The notes below the pieces were generated by a model. It saw only the letters and a list, made by a program, of their open reading frames with translations. It did no database searches and had not been told where the DNA came from. A stretch of DNA of 64,000 nucleotides, taken from assembly GCA_948567375.1 (NCBI GenBank), contig OX419761.1, positions 39,248,501-39,312,500 on the forward strand. The letters run 5' to 3'. The position numbers and the translations under genes were made by a program. This DNA is from Lunularia cruciata (lineage: Eukaryota; Streptophyta; Marchantiopsida; Lunulariales; Lunulariaceae). Positions 47,771 to 57,740 of the stretch are shown piece by piece; the first letter of the stretch is position 1, and each line of letters opens with the position of its first letter.

Positions 47771-47789
47771 ACTTGCAAGGTATGATATC

Positions 47790-48113
47790 TAATAGGGTTG
47801 TAGGATTTTGGTTGATTCTGGAAGTTCAAAGAATTGCATGTCTATGCAAGTAGCAAAGGAATTGGGTATTCCTATCAAGCCAGTGTTTGGAAGTAGTTTG
47901 ATGATGGCGGATGGTAGAAAGGGTTCTGCATTCTGCACCTCACATTCTATTACCTTCAAGATTGGGAAGGAGTATTTGGAGTGTATGAGATTTGTAGTGG
48001 CACCTCTACACTATGATATCATTTTGGGTCTACCTTGGCTTGAACATCATAAGGTTCAATTTGATTGGACCTGAAGACAAATTCAAGTACAACACCAAGG
48101 TAGAAATTTCTGA
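47790..48113 (+). pseudogene. A3 protease
   Basis: Retropepsin with active site LVDSGSSKNCMSMQV (Asp codon at 47,814-47,816), LECMRFVVAPLHYDII and the LGLPWLE motif. A TGA replaces Arg at 48,072-48,074. The domain ends at a TGA (48,111-48,113) that has a counterpart stop in A1 and A2. Confidence 0.9.
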
Positions 48114-48140
48114 TTAGGTTGTCTAGCACCTCTGAGTAAG

Positions 48141-49769
48141 ATGCCTAAGAATAGTCAGTCCCAAGATGGGAAGTTTGTCAAGAAGGTAGCCATAGAGCAA
48201 ATCTGGAAGGGAGATGAGTCCCAAGATGGGAAGTTTGCCAAGAAGGCAACCATGGAGCAAGCTTGGAAGAGAGATGAGTCACTGGAAGGGAAGTTTGTTA
48301 ATGAAGCGGCCATAGAGCAAGCTTTGGAGGAAGATAAGTCTATATTCGCGGTGTGGGTCAAGCCAATTGTACAAGAACAATCTGAGGAGGGCCAAGAGTC
48401 TCATCAAGCAATGGTTGATCGGATAGTTCAAGAGTTTGCAGATGTGTTTCCGGATGATCTGCCAAAGGGATTACCCTTCGATCGAGGTATGCACTTCAAG
48501 ATCAAGTTATTGCCAAGAAGTACTCCAATGAGTAGACCAATCTATCTACTCTCACCAAAGGAGTTGGAGGAGTTGCAAACAACACTTACAGAGTTGTTGG
48601 AGAAGGATTTCATACAACATAGTACCTCTCCTTGGGAAGCACCGGTACTATTTGTTCCAAAGAAGGATGGAGGACTTCGTTTCTATATTGATTACGATGG
48701 ACTCAATAAGCAAACTATGAAGAATCCATATCCCTTACCTTGGATCGATGACCTGCTTGATCAACTAAGTGGAGCACGCTACTTTTCCAAGTTGGATCTT
48801 CATAGCGGCTATTGGCAAATTCCTATTGAAGGAGAGGACGTGCAAAAGACTACCTTTTGCACAAGGTATGGATATTTTGAGTGGAGAGTTCTACCTTTCG
48901 GACTCACTAATGCTCTAGTAGTCTTCATGGATCAGATGCATCGGGTGTTGGAGGGACTATTGGATCGGTCCGTGGTGGTGTTCTTAGATGATATTTTAAT
49001 CTATAGCAAGATAGAGGTAGAACACGTGAATCATGTGCAAGAAGTCCTAAAGCGACTACGACAGTGGAATTTCTACTACAAGAAGTCAAAGTGTGCTTTT
49101 TGGCAGAAGGAGGTTACCTTCTTGGGTCATAAGATCTCATCAGAGGGGATCAAGATGGAAGAAGAGAAGATCAAGGCCATTACTGATTGGCCTACCTCCA
49201 AGGATGCTACAAAAGTACAAGCATTCAATGGATTGGCCAGTTTTTACCGACGGTTCATCCACTATTATGCTCACGTGGTTGCACCATTGACTGACCTCTT
49301 GGGAAAGAACTCAAGCTTCCAGTGGACCACCAAGCATGAAGAAGCATTCCAGAAGTTAAAGCATATGGTGTCTTCAAGACCCATTCTTCAACCATATGAT
49401 ACTCAACTACCTTGTGTGGTTGATTTTGATGCTTCTAACTTTGCAATTGGAGCTGTGTTGCAACAAGAATTTCCAGATGGACTACATCCTATTGCCTTTG
49501 TGTCTCGCCGACTAAATACAGCTGAAAGAAATTACTCTGCTTGAGATCGAGAACAACTTGCAATGGTATATGCCACCAAGGTATGGAAGCATTATCTCTT
49601 GGGGAAACAAGTGATCATGCAAACTGATCACAAGCCATTGTTGCAGACCTTACACTTAGAGCACATGAAGAGTCGGCATCATCGATGGGAAGAGCAACTC
49701 CAATTTTTTGACATCAAACTTGAGTACAAACCAGGTTGGTTCCATGTCATCCTTGATGCTCTATCATGA
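48141..49769 (+). pseudogene. A3 reverse transcriptase and RNase H
   Basis: An open frame of 467 codons to 49,544, continuing in frame after one TGA to 49,769. It begins with three 20-residue repeats (48,159-48,338), then RT with [40 protein letters not shown] and catalytic VVVFLDDILIYSK (LDD at 48,984-48,992). The connection region is QAFNGLASFYRRFIHYY. RNase H: VVDFDASNFAIGAVLQQEF, then after the stop KQVIMQTDHKPLLQTLHLEH and LEYKPGWFHVILDAL. RT alone could be functional; the stops at 49,542 and 49,767 truncate the polyprotein. Confidence 0.93.
48159..48338 (+). repeat. Three tandem 60-bp units in the A3 protease-RT linker
   Basis: Units at 48,159, 48,219 and 48,279 each code for a 20-residue segment of the type QDGKFVKKVAIEQIWKGDES. 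The period keeps the reading frame. Recognisable units are also present in A2 (38,090-38,290), so the repeat is a family trait. Confidence 0.92.
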
Positions 49770-49778
49770 CAATCTGAT

Positions 49779-51306
49779 TTGAAGGCTCTTCCTCTCATCA
49801 TGGTGGCAATTACAACGGTGTCCATTGACCCTAAGGTCCATAATGAGTTTCAATCAGCTCTACAACACGATCCCTTCTTCCAAATGGTACACGGTCATCT
49901 GACAGCATGCGATAAGGAGTACAACACCTTCTCCTTCAAGGAAGGCCTTTTATTCCATGCAGCCCAGATCTATATTCCAGCCAAAGGTGATCTTCAACTT
50001 GTGCGCCTTCAAGAAGCCCATGATTTACCAATAGCTGGTCACATAGGAGTGGACAAGACCTTGGGCACCCTCCAATGCCAATGGTGGTGGCCCAACATGA
50101 CACGAGATGTTCGAGACTTTGTCCGATCATGTGAGAGTTGCCAACGTAACAAGGCCAGCAACTAGAAGCCAAGTGGACTCTTTCAACCACTTGCCATTCC
50201 ATCCACTTGTTGGGAGCATGTGAGCTTGGATCTCATCACATCCTTACCAAAGACAAAACAAGGACACACCGCAATCGTGGTGTTTGTGGATAAGCTTAGT
50301 AAGCAAATCCACTTGGCACCAACCTATGATACCGTGGATGCTCCAACCTTAGCACAAATCTACTTTGACAACGTCTTCAAGCATCATGGGATACCACGTG
50401 TACTCATCTCTGATCGTGATCCTCAATTTACAGGGAAGTTTTGGCTAGCACTCTTCCATATACTTGGCACCAAGCTTGCTTTGTCCACGGCCTATTATCC
50501 TCAAACTGATGGACAAACCAAACGTGCAAATCGTACATTGGAGGATATGTTGCGGGCCTTTGTCAATGTCCACCATACCACCTGGGATGAATGTCTTGCA
50601 GCTGCAGAATTTGCCTACAATAATTCCAAACAGGCAAGCACTAGATTTTCTCCCTTCTTTCTCAATTTTGGCCAAGATCCACTTGTTCCAGATTCTCTTC
50701 TTGCTCACCCTCCCTCTCAGGTTCCTCATGCTTCCACATTCTTGACCATTATATCCCAATCTCTCCAACAAGCCAAGTCTCACCTCCTTGTTGCTCAAAA
50801 TTGCCAAAAACAATATGCGGACCACCATCGTTGTGATCTCACCTTTGCAGTTGGTGATAAAGGCATGCTATCCTCTAGTAACCTCCCTCTCCCACTTGAT
50901 ACCCAAGTTTGTAAACTTGCCCCTAATTGGATAGGACCCTTTGATATCTCCCACAATGTCTCTCTTATTGCTTATCGACTTGCCTTGCCTTGTCACATGC
51001 GTATCCATCCTGTCTTTCATGTTTCCAAGTTGAAACCCTTTTTTCTTAACCCCTCTTCCTTTTCCTCTTGAGTCCAACCTCCTCCTCTTCCTATCCCTAT
51101 CAATGATCATGAGGAGTATGAAGTGGATCGTATCCTTGCACGTCACCATATTCAACGAGGCCGTCGCTAACATACGGAGTACAAGGTCCTTTGGAAAGGG
51201 TATCCCCTTCATGATGCCACATGGGAACCTCTTTCCCACCTCCAAAATGCACAGATGGCCATCAAGGAATTCAAAGCTTCACTGGTGACGAGGACGTCAC
51301 CAACTA
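49779..51306 (+). pseudogene. A3 integrase and chromodomain
   Basis: Zinc domain (EAHDLPIAGHIGVDK, then CESCQRNK), core with first Asp in SLDLI (50,229-50,231), second in ISDRD (50,412-50,414) and, 35 residues later, Lys (AAA, 50,520-50,522) in place of the catalytic Glu of DGQTE. The integrase tail ends IHPVFHVSKLKPFF. The chromodomain (51,107-51,300) reads EEYEVDRILARHHIQRGRR, then after a TAA KVLWKGYPLHDATWEPLSHL, with the caging aromatic residues. Stops: TAG 50,163, TGA 51,069, TAA 51,168. Without the Glu the integrase cannot catalyse strand transfer by the known mechanism. Confidence 0.92.
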
Positions 51307-51390
51307 GCGGCGGGGGAATATGTAACGATATGGAGTTTAGCGACAAATTTATTCAGGCTTATGAAGTAGAGAATTAGACAAAATAGCCTA

Positions 51391-51616
51391 GAATATTCTA
51401 GAAGCATCTAAGAAGCTTCTTGGGAAGCTTTCCAACTAGTTAACTTGCACCCTAAGCAGGTAGCTTCTAGAAGGAAGCTTCTAGAAGCTTCTAACTAGCT
51501 TAGCTTGCACGCCAAGTAGGCGGCTTCTAGAAGGAAGCTTCTTGAGAAGCTTCCTAGTTAATTTGGCTTGCACTCCAAGAAAGCGGCTCAAGGAAGCTTC
51601 TTGAGAAGCTTCAAGG
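51391..51616 (+). promoter_or_regulatory. Cluster of GAAnnTTC units upstream of the A3 TATA box
   Basis: Perfect alternating 5-bp units: GAATATTCTAGAA (51,391-51,403) and TTCTAGAAGCTTC (51,479-51,491), plus paired GAAGCTTC dimers at 51,412, 51,536-51,554 and 51,593-51,612, the last ending about 20 bp before the TATA box. Alternating GAA/TTC units two bases apart are the known binding sites of heat-shock factors. The cluster is also present in the other family A LTRs. Confidence 0.6.
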
Positions 51617-51631
51617 GTCTTGTATGCTACC

Positions 51632-51639
51632 TATAAATA
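51632..51639 (+). promoter_or_regulatory. TATA box of a family A LTR
   Basis: TATAAATA, conserved at 46,407-46,414 and in the A2 3' LTR; it follows the GAAnnTTC cluster. Confidence 0.65.
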
Positions 51640-51748
51640 CCAAGGCCAAAGCTCATGCTAGGCATTTGGATTTTTCCCTCATTCAAGTGTCCCAATGTGA
51701 ATTTCCATTCTCTTATTTCTCTCCTTGGTTTCGGTCTTTTACATTCAC

Positions 51749-51936
51749 CAAGATTGGGAGGGAGAAGATCTAAGACCAAGGAGTTGTGTGAGGTTTGTGG
51801 AGTTGAAGGACTTCCAAAAGGACATGAGTGTAATGCAGTAAAAGCACTTTTGGAGACTTTGGTGAAGGATCTTGGAGAGAGTCTTAGTACAACTATAGAA
51901 ATACTACCACCTTCATCAGCTAGTTCTCAAGATTAG
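51749..51936 (+). pseudogene. B2 ORF1, second part
   Basis: Resumes ORF1 after A3: RLGGRRSKTKELCEVCGVEG and a second Cys/His cluster CEVCGVEGLPKGHEC, then a tail ending SSASSQD and a stop. B1 shows the same protein end without A3, which confirms the join. Bases 51,937-52,173 are a spacer before gag. Confidence 0.78.
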
Positions 51937-52173
51937 TGATGGAGATAATCTTTCAACTTATGGATAAACTATCCATGAGAGTTAGATTAATATGCACTCT
52001 AGGATTTGATTTGATTTGCTATAGAAATCTTGGAGCAACCTGAACCTTTTGTGTTCCCTAGGGTGGATTACTCTCAAATGGTGTTAGTCATGTATATACT
52101 CTATTAGTTATAGAGTGAGGGAAAAGAAAAGAGAAAAAAAATTGAGAGAAAAGAATGATAGTGAGGGGTTGAG

Positions 52174-53608
52174 ATGGGGAAACTTCCGGTTTTCTTTAGC
52201 AAGGATGGAGAAGATGTGGAGGCCTTTGTGAGAGACTTCACGAGAGCTTGCATAGGAAACAATGAGAGGAGGAAGAATGAGTGGGCCTCATTATTACCAG
52301 ATTTCTTTGAGGATGCATCACTTACATGGTATGAGTCAGAATACCAAAAGAGAGAGAGGAGAGAAAGGGAAGAGGAGCCTTTGGGAGACTTTGACTTTAG
52401 CACTCATTGAGAACTTTCTTCTTGATGAGAGTTATGAGAGATTGATGAGTGAGGTTACATTTCTCAAGCAAGGAGATGGAGAGAAAGTGAGAGTCTATGT
52501 GGAAAGAGTGGAAAAGTTGGAGTCCAGATTTTGCATAGTGTTGAGGAAGGGTGGGGATGATGTGGAGACTACAATGATTGGCATAGGGGCCATGCTCACC
52601 AAGAATTTTGTGGGAGGGTTGAGACCACAAATTAGAAGCAAGGTGAGATCTGAGAAACCTTCTTCCAAGGTTGAAGCTATCAAGATCGCAATTTGTAGGG
52701 AGGAGAGTTTGGAAGGAGATGAGAGTGATTTGGTGGTAAAGAAGATTGTGCATCCTCCTCAAGGCTACAAGTATGGTGGAACTTCTGATACTTTGGTGTT
52801 AAGGGTTGCACCACAAGTAGTAATTGTTCCAGTTCTTGCACCTCCACCAAAGGATCCAGTTCAAACCATCACATAACAACTTGCGGATCTCAAGATCAAT
52901 GTGGTGCAACTAAGGGAGAAGAGAGAGGTTGATCAGAATGTAGGAAGAGGGCCTAGGAGTTATGGAAAATATCCATATAGAGGAGGTCAACCAGCCAACA
53001 ATTTCAATGAAAGAAATTGTTTTGGCTATGGAGGAAGAGGCCATATCCAAAGGAATTGCCCAAATTCCACTTACTATGGAGGAAGGGGTTATGAGGGAAC
53101 CAAAAGAGGGAAAGAGGGTGGTAGTGAAACCCAAGTGGCTCCTAATCCAAAAAAAGGTAAGGGGATAGCATCCATAGATGTGATAGAGAGCAAGTATGAG
53201 AAGGGAGAGTGCTCAAACTCCAAAAATCTTAATTTGGAGCTTTTGGCACAAGAGAAGAAGAGAACTCATTTTGTAGAGTATGTTCACTCTTCTCAAGGAT
53301 TTACTCCAAGCAAGGATACTCCTATGTCTACTAGAAGCACTCGCACCTCAACACCATCAACAACAAAGACTCCAAGGAAGAAGTTGGGGATGGAGGATTT
53401 CTTGATTTCAAAGCAACAATGGAACTACAATATGTTGGAGGATGTTGGTAGTCACAAGGCTAATATCACAATGGGCCAATTGATTGCTTTGAACCCTACC
53501 TTGAGAAAGGAGCTTAGAGGTGGTTTGAGTTCTACAAGGAGAAAGAAGAAGAAGAAGGCAAAAGCTCCAGTATCAATGGAGGTGGTGGATGCCAAGCCAG
53601 CACCATGA
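52174..53608 (+). pseudogene. B2 gag
   Basis: Starts MGKLPVFFSKDGEDVEAFVR. The capsid region includes WASLLPDFFEDASLTWYESE (frame +1), then after a frameshift near 52,390 ENFLLDESYERLMSEVTFLK and NFVGGLRPQIRSKVR. The zinc knuckle is CFGYGGRGHIQRNC (second Cys changed to Tyr, about 53,018-53,060). A basic, Ser/Thr-rich tail follows. A TAA at 52,874 breaks it. It ends with a TGA at 53,606-53,608 where B1 has TAG. Confidence 0.88.
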
Positions 53609-54172
53609 GAGGCTTGTGAATATGCCTCCAAGATTGATGTGAGAGTGAATGGTCACAACATCAAGGATGCATTGGTTGATGGAGGATCAGCAGTGAATGC
53701 CATGTCAAAAAGGTTGATGAAAAATTTGGGTATGATACCCTCAAGACCTTCAACATTTGTGGTGAGCGTGGCAAACAAGCAACAAGTTCAACCAGTAGGG
53801 GTGATGGATAAAGTGGTAGTTTCAGTTATGGGAGTTCAAAATCTCATGACTTTCCAAGTCTTGAAAGATTCAAGCTATGACTTACTTCTTGGGAGGCCAT
53901 GGTTGAAAGCATCATGCACAACTGATCAATGGCACAAAGGGTACTTGAGGATTGGGCCATCAAACCATAGAGTCACAGTTCCTATGACTAACACCACCAA
54001 CACTTCACATTCAGATACACCATCTTCTGATTATTGGGAATCAGATTCTGAAGAAGGAGCTTCAAGTGTGGACACAAGCATGGAAGAGGAGACTTCCACG
54101 GAGGAGGATGAATCTGAATCTGATTTAGATGTGTATCCTTTGTGTGCTATGGATTTTTCACCTAAGCCATAG
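53609..54172 (+). pseudogene. B2 protease with acidic linker
   Basis: Retropepsin with ALVDGGSAVNAMSKRLMKN (active site D-G-G-S, 53,670s) and LLLGRPWLKAS. An acidic linker of Ser/Glu/Asp (EEETSTEEDESESDLD) precedes RT. The frame ends at TAG 54,170-54,172, in frame with RT. Confidence 0.88.
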
Positions 54173-54175
54173 GTT

Positions 54176-55882
54176 TTGAAGGACCCAGATAAATCACCAT
54201 TGATACTTGAGGAGGTAGAGAGAAGGTTCGCTACCCTCAAGTATGGCCCAAATGTTACCAAGGAGGAGAAGGTGAGATTTGAGGAGATTTTCTGCAAGTT
54301 CATCCATGTTTTTGCTTTCATTTACAAGGATTTGAAGGAAGTCACCTTAGAGGAGTACAAGATAGAGGTGGAGTCACATGCAAGACCAATCTGCCAAAAA
54401 CAACGTCACGTTAGCCCACCAATATTTTTGGTTGTGAAGGAGGAGATTGATAAGCTCAAGGAGGCCGGATTTATCTTTGAGGTAGAGAATGCAGAATGGG
54501 TGTCTCCAATTGTCATTGTGAAGAAAAAGAATGGCAAGCTTCGGGTATGTGTGGATTACAAGAAGCTCAAAGTTGTTACCAAGAAGGACTACTACCAATT
54601 GCCATTCATTGATGAGATCTTGGAGGAGGTTGCAGGTCATGAGAGGTACAATTTTGGAGATGGTTAAAGTGGATATAACCAAATCAAGATTGCACTAGAG
54701 CATCAACAACTCACCACATTCACCACACCTTGGGGAACTTACGCTTTCAAGGTCATGCCTTTTGGGCTTTGCAATGCTCCAGCCACATTCCAACGGTTCA
54801 TGAACAAGGTATTTGAACCTTTCATTGGGAAATTTGTGAGAGACTTCATTGATGACTTTTGTGTCTATGGGAGCAAGGAGGAGCACTTTGAGCACCTAAT
54901 CAAGGTCTTGCAACGCTTGGATGAGGCAAATACATCACTCAACCTAGAGAAGTGCATTTTTGGATGTGAAGAAGGTCTACTTTTGGGGCACATCATCTCC
55001 AAGGATGAAATAGCAGTTGATCTTGAGAAGGTGAGGAAAATCTTAGACCTTCCATTCCCTTCAAGCTTGACAAAGTTATGCAAATTCTTGGGGATGGTTG
55101 GGTACTATAGGAGGTTCATCTTCTCATTTTCCAACAAGGCTTATGCATTGACCATCTATATGAAGAAGGGTGTAGATTACATGGTGATTTTGGAAGACAA
55201 GAAGGCTCTCAAAGCTTTTGAGGAGCTCAAGCAATCCCTTGTTATAGCTCCAATTCTTGCTAAACCTGATTGGAGTAAGCCTTTCATCCTCTACATTGAT
55301 GCTTCTTATGTAGCTATAGGATGCATTCTTAGTCAATTAGACCAAGATGGGCATGATGATCCAATAGCTTATGCTAGTAGGCAGATGGTTTCAACAGAGA
55401 AGAACTACTCAGTCACGGAGGGAGAAGGGTTGGCAATGATCTTTGGTCTCAAGAAGTTTAGACACTACTTGATTGGAGGGAAAGCCACCATTTTCACAGA
55501 TCACAAGGCTTTGAAGTACATCTTCAATAAGCCTAATGTTGAAGGGAGACTAGCAAGGTGGATGATACTCTTGTCTGAGTATGACTACACCATTGAAGAT
55601 AGGCAAGGAAAGAAACATGCAAATGCTGATTTATTATCTAGGGCCTATGATCATGATGGAGATGAGCTAGTGGATGATTCCTTCCCGGATGAGGAGCTCA
55701 TGACAATCTCAGTCACTCAAGAGGTTCCAATGGAGTACAAGGAAATTGTGGATTTTGTGACAAGAGGTAACTATCCAGAAAGGATGCATGCTAGGGAGAG
55801 GAAGGCCCTTATAGCAAGATCTAGACCTTACACAATGGTGGAGGATATTCTTTTTTGCCAAGGAGCAGATGGTCTACTTTGA
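54176..55882 (+). pseudogene. B2 reverse transcriptase and RNase H
   Basis: RT: GFIFEVENAEWVSPIVIVKK, LRVCVDYKKLKVV, then (after TAA 54,665, replacing Tyr of GYSGYNQI) VMPFGLCNAPATFQRF and catalytic RDFIDDFCVYGSKEE (FIDDF at 54,845-54,859). RNase H: FILYIDASYVAIGCILSQL, EGEGLAMIFGLKKFRHYL, TDHKALKYIFNKPNVEG and KHANADLLSRAY. It ends at TGA 55,880-55,882, an Arg position. The RT motif is of the Tat/Athila type. Confidence 0.92.
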
Positions 55883-55888
55883 AGAGTA

Positions 55889-57001
55889 GTGGGTAAGGAA
55901 GAGTCTATCTTACTCATAAAGGAGTTTCATGAAGGTTTAGTGTGTGGAGGACACTTTGCAGGAAAGGTGACTGCTTTCAAGATTCTAGATGCAGGTTACC
56001 ATTGGAGAGGGATTTTCAAGGATTGTCTTGATTATTGCAAAACTTGTCATGTTTGTCAAGCTTTTGCTAGAAAATCTACTTCCACTCCACCACTTAGATC
56101 AATTCCATTGCTAGGACCTTTTGAGAAGTGGGGAATTGATTTTGTAGGTCCTCTCAATAGAACCCCAAGGAACAATCGGTACATTATGGTAGTTACTGAT
56201 TACCTTACTAAGTGGGTTGAGGCTAGACCATTGAGGGACAAGAATGAAGATGAAGTTGGGAGATTTCTTTGTGAACACATTATCAATAGGTTTGGGTGCC
56301 ATTTGGAGTTGGTTTCTGATAGAGGAGGAGAGTTTACAAGAAGCATCACTACAGCTATGCTACGACATTTCTATATCACACATAGTGTAACTAAATCCTA
56401 TAAGCCAAATTCCAATGGCTTGGCAGAGAGAACCAATCAGACCTTGTGCATGATGTTGGCCAAAGATGCAGAAATGGAGGGGGCTAAACATCATTGGGAC
56501 AAGAGGATTCATGCAGTTTTGTGGGAGTATAGGACAACCATGAAGACTTCCATTGGATATTCTCCATTTCAATTGGTATATGGTATTGAGTCTACCTTAC
56601 CTATTCACTTTGATCTTCCTACCTTCCAAAGCATTCATAGGAGATTGAAGAAAGCACAAGGGGGTGATGTAGAGAAGTCAAGGAAGGATCAACTCATGGA
56701 GTTGGAAGAGGCAAGAGAAGTTGCTATGGTTCAAGTGGAGCAAGCCCAAAGGAAGCAAAAGGAGAGCTATGACAAGAGGTAAGGCAAGAAGAAGGTGGAG
56801 CCTTTCAAAGAAGGTGATTGGGTAATGTTGTTTGATTCCATTCCATTCAAGAGAGTGCAAAAGAAGTTTTTGCCTAAGTACTTTGGACCTTTCATAATGG
56901 AGAAGGTGTGGGGCAATTACACCTATGATCTCAAGGAGTTAGGAGGAAGACACTTTGATAGGATTAACCATGATAAGTTGAAGATGTATCATAGAAGGTA
57001 A
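55889..57001 (+). pseudogene. B2 integrase, no chromodomain
   Basis: HHCC zinc domain (GGHFAGKVTAFKILDAGYHW, CKTCHVCQ), catalytic core with WGIDFVGPL, VSDRGGEF and, 35 residues after the second Asp, Glu in NGLAERTN, so D,D35E is intact. The tail has DWVMLFDSIPFKRVQKKFLP and ends KLKMYHRR-stop, with neither chromodomain nor envelope-like ORF. One stop (TAA 56,780-56,782) splits it. The catalytic core is the best preserved of the window. Confidence 0.92.
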
Positions 57002-57038
57002 AGAGACCTTCACTTTGAGAACAAAGTAAAAACTTAGT

Positions 57039-57049
57039 CCGGGGGTAAA
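57039..57049 (+). other. Polypurine tract of B2
   Basis: CCGGGGGTAAA directly precedes the 3' LTR; B1 has the same at 15,975-15,985. Confidence 0.75.
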
Positions 57050-57740
57050 TGTAACACTCATTTATGCCTATGTGTGGTATTGTGATATTTAGCTTGGTAT
57101 TACAAGTACTTGAGAGATATGATTTATATAGAGATAAAGGATGATTTTACATTAGTCAAGATTAGCTAAAGTTAGTCATAGCTAAGATAGAGGGGACCTT
57201 ACTTTAGAGGAAGTAGAAAAGATGAGCACCACTATTTTGGATTTTAGTGTGTTGACTTGGTATTATTCCTAGGTGTTTGGCTTTGAGGAAAGAGTTGAGA
57301 ACTCTTAAGCCCGCAAGCCTTTTTGTTTTGGATTCTTCTTTAGTCCAAGGATAGCCCATGTAAAGAAATCCTTGACTTAGTGGTTGGGTCAAGATAAGAC
57401 CACATGCTTAGGGGAATATGCCTATGTGAATGGATATTCCTTTCTACTTTTTGACTTTACTTGACTTTTAGCCTAGTAACTTGAGTTATTGCGGTAATTA
57501 GTAACTTTGGTACGTAACTATTTCACAAGTATATAAACAAGGGATGAGGAAGTATTCATCATCCTTTTGTTTGCAACTATCTCTCTCTCATTGAGTTCTC
57601 TAGTGAGCAATGTCTTGAGTCTTGGAGTGTTAGCCTTGGAGGAGTATGTGGAGTTGGGGTTCCTTGCCTTCTTAGTCCATGGTACGCTACCATAATAGCC
57701 ATTAGAGGTTCATCCTGAGTGAGAGACAGGCCGGCTCACA
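57050..57740 (+). repeat. 3' LTR of B2 (691 bp)
   Basis: TGTAACACTC to GGCCGGCTCACA, TATA box at 57,530-57,537, flanked by GGTC on the right. Confidence 0.95.

Larger units (their letters stand above)
45698..51743 (+). mobile_element. A3 insertion: chromovirus with an extra inverted LTR at its left end
   Basis: The insertion is bounded by perfect 5-bp target duplications TTCAC (45,693-45,697 and 51,744-51,748) and lies in ORF1 of B2. From left to right: a full inverted LTR (45,698-46,120), a direct 5' LTR lacking its first 30 bp or so (46,121-46,518), primer site, gag-pol with chromodomain, polypurine tract and a full 3' LTR (51,321-51,743). Both outer ends are therefore the U5 end of the LTR. 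It is the best-preserved family A copy, yet has eleven in-frame stops. Confidence 0.95.
51321..51743 (+). repeat. 3' LTR of A3 (423 bp) with heat-shock-element-like arrays
   Basis: TGTAACGATATGG to GGTCTTTTACA. U3 has three sub-repeats of about 60 bp (CTTGCAC at 51,444, 51,504 and 51,567), each with GAAGCTTC palindromes. TATAAATA lies at 51,632-51,639. R and U5 end with the CTCCTTGGTTTCGGTC block. Confidence 0.95.
43171..57740 (+). mobile_element. B2, complete family B element, with a nested B solo LTR and A3
   Basis: 5' LTR (43,171-43,858), tRNA-Asp-like primer site, leader with a small ORF, ORF1, gag, protease, RT, RNase H, integrase, polypurine tract and 3' LTR (57,050-57,740). A solo B LTR (43,881-44,570) sits in the primer site and A3 (45,698-51,743) sits in ORF1. 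The flanks are GGTA (43,167-43,170) and GGTC (57,741-57,744). Without nested DNA the element is about 7.8 kb. It inserted into gag of element D. Confidence 0.95.

Noticed and set aside
51412-51616. GAAGCTTC repeats as a CRISPR array
   Set aside because: They lie in LTRs of a plant retrotransposon, are palindromic and irregularly spaced, and have no unique spacers or cas genes.
57002-57049. An envelope-like ORF after integrase in family B
   Set aside because: Only about 50 bp separate the integrase stop from the 3' LTR in both B1 and B2.
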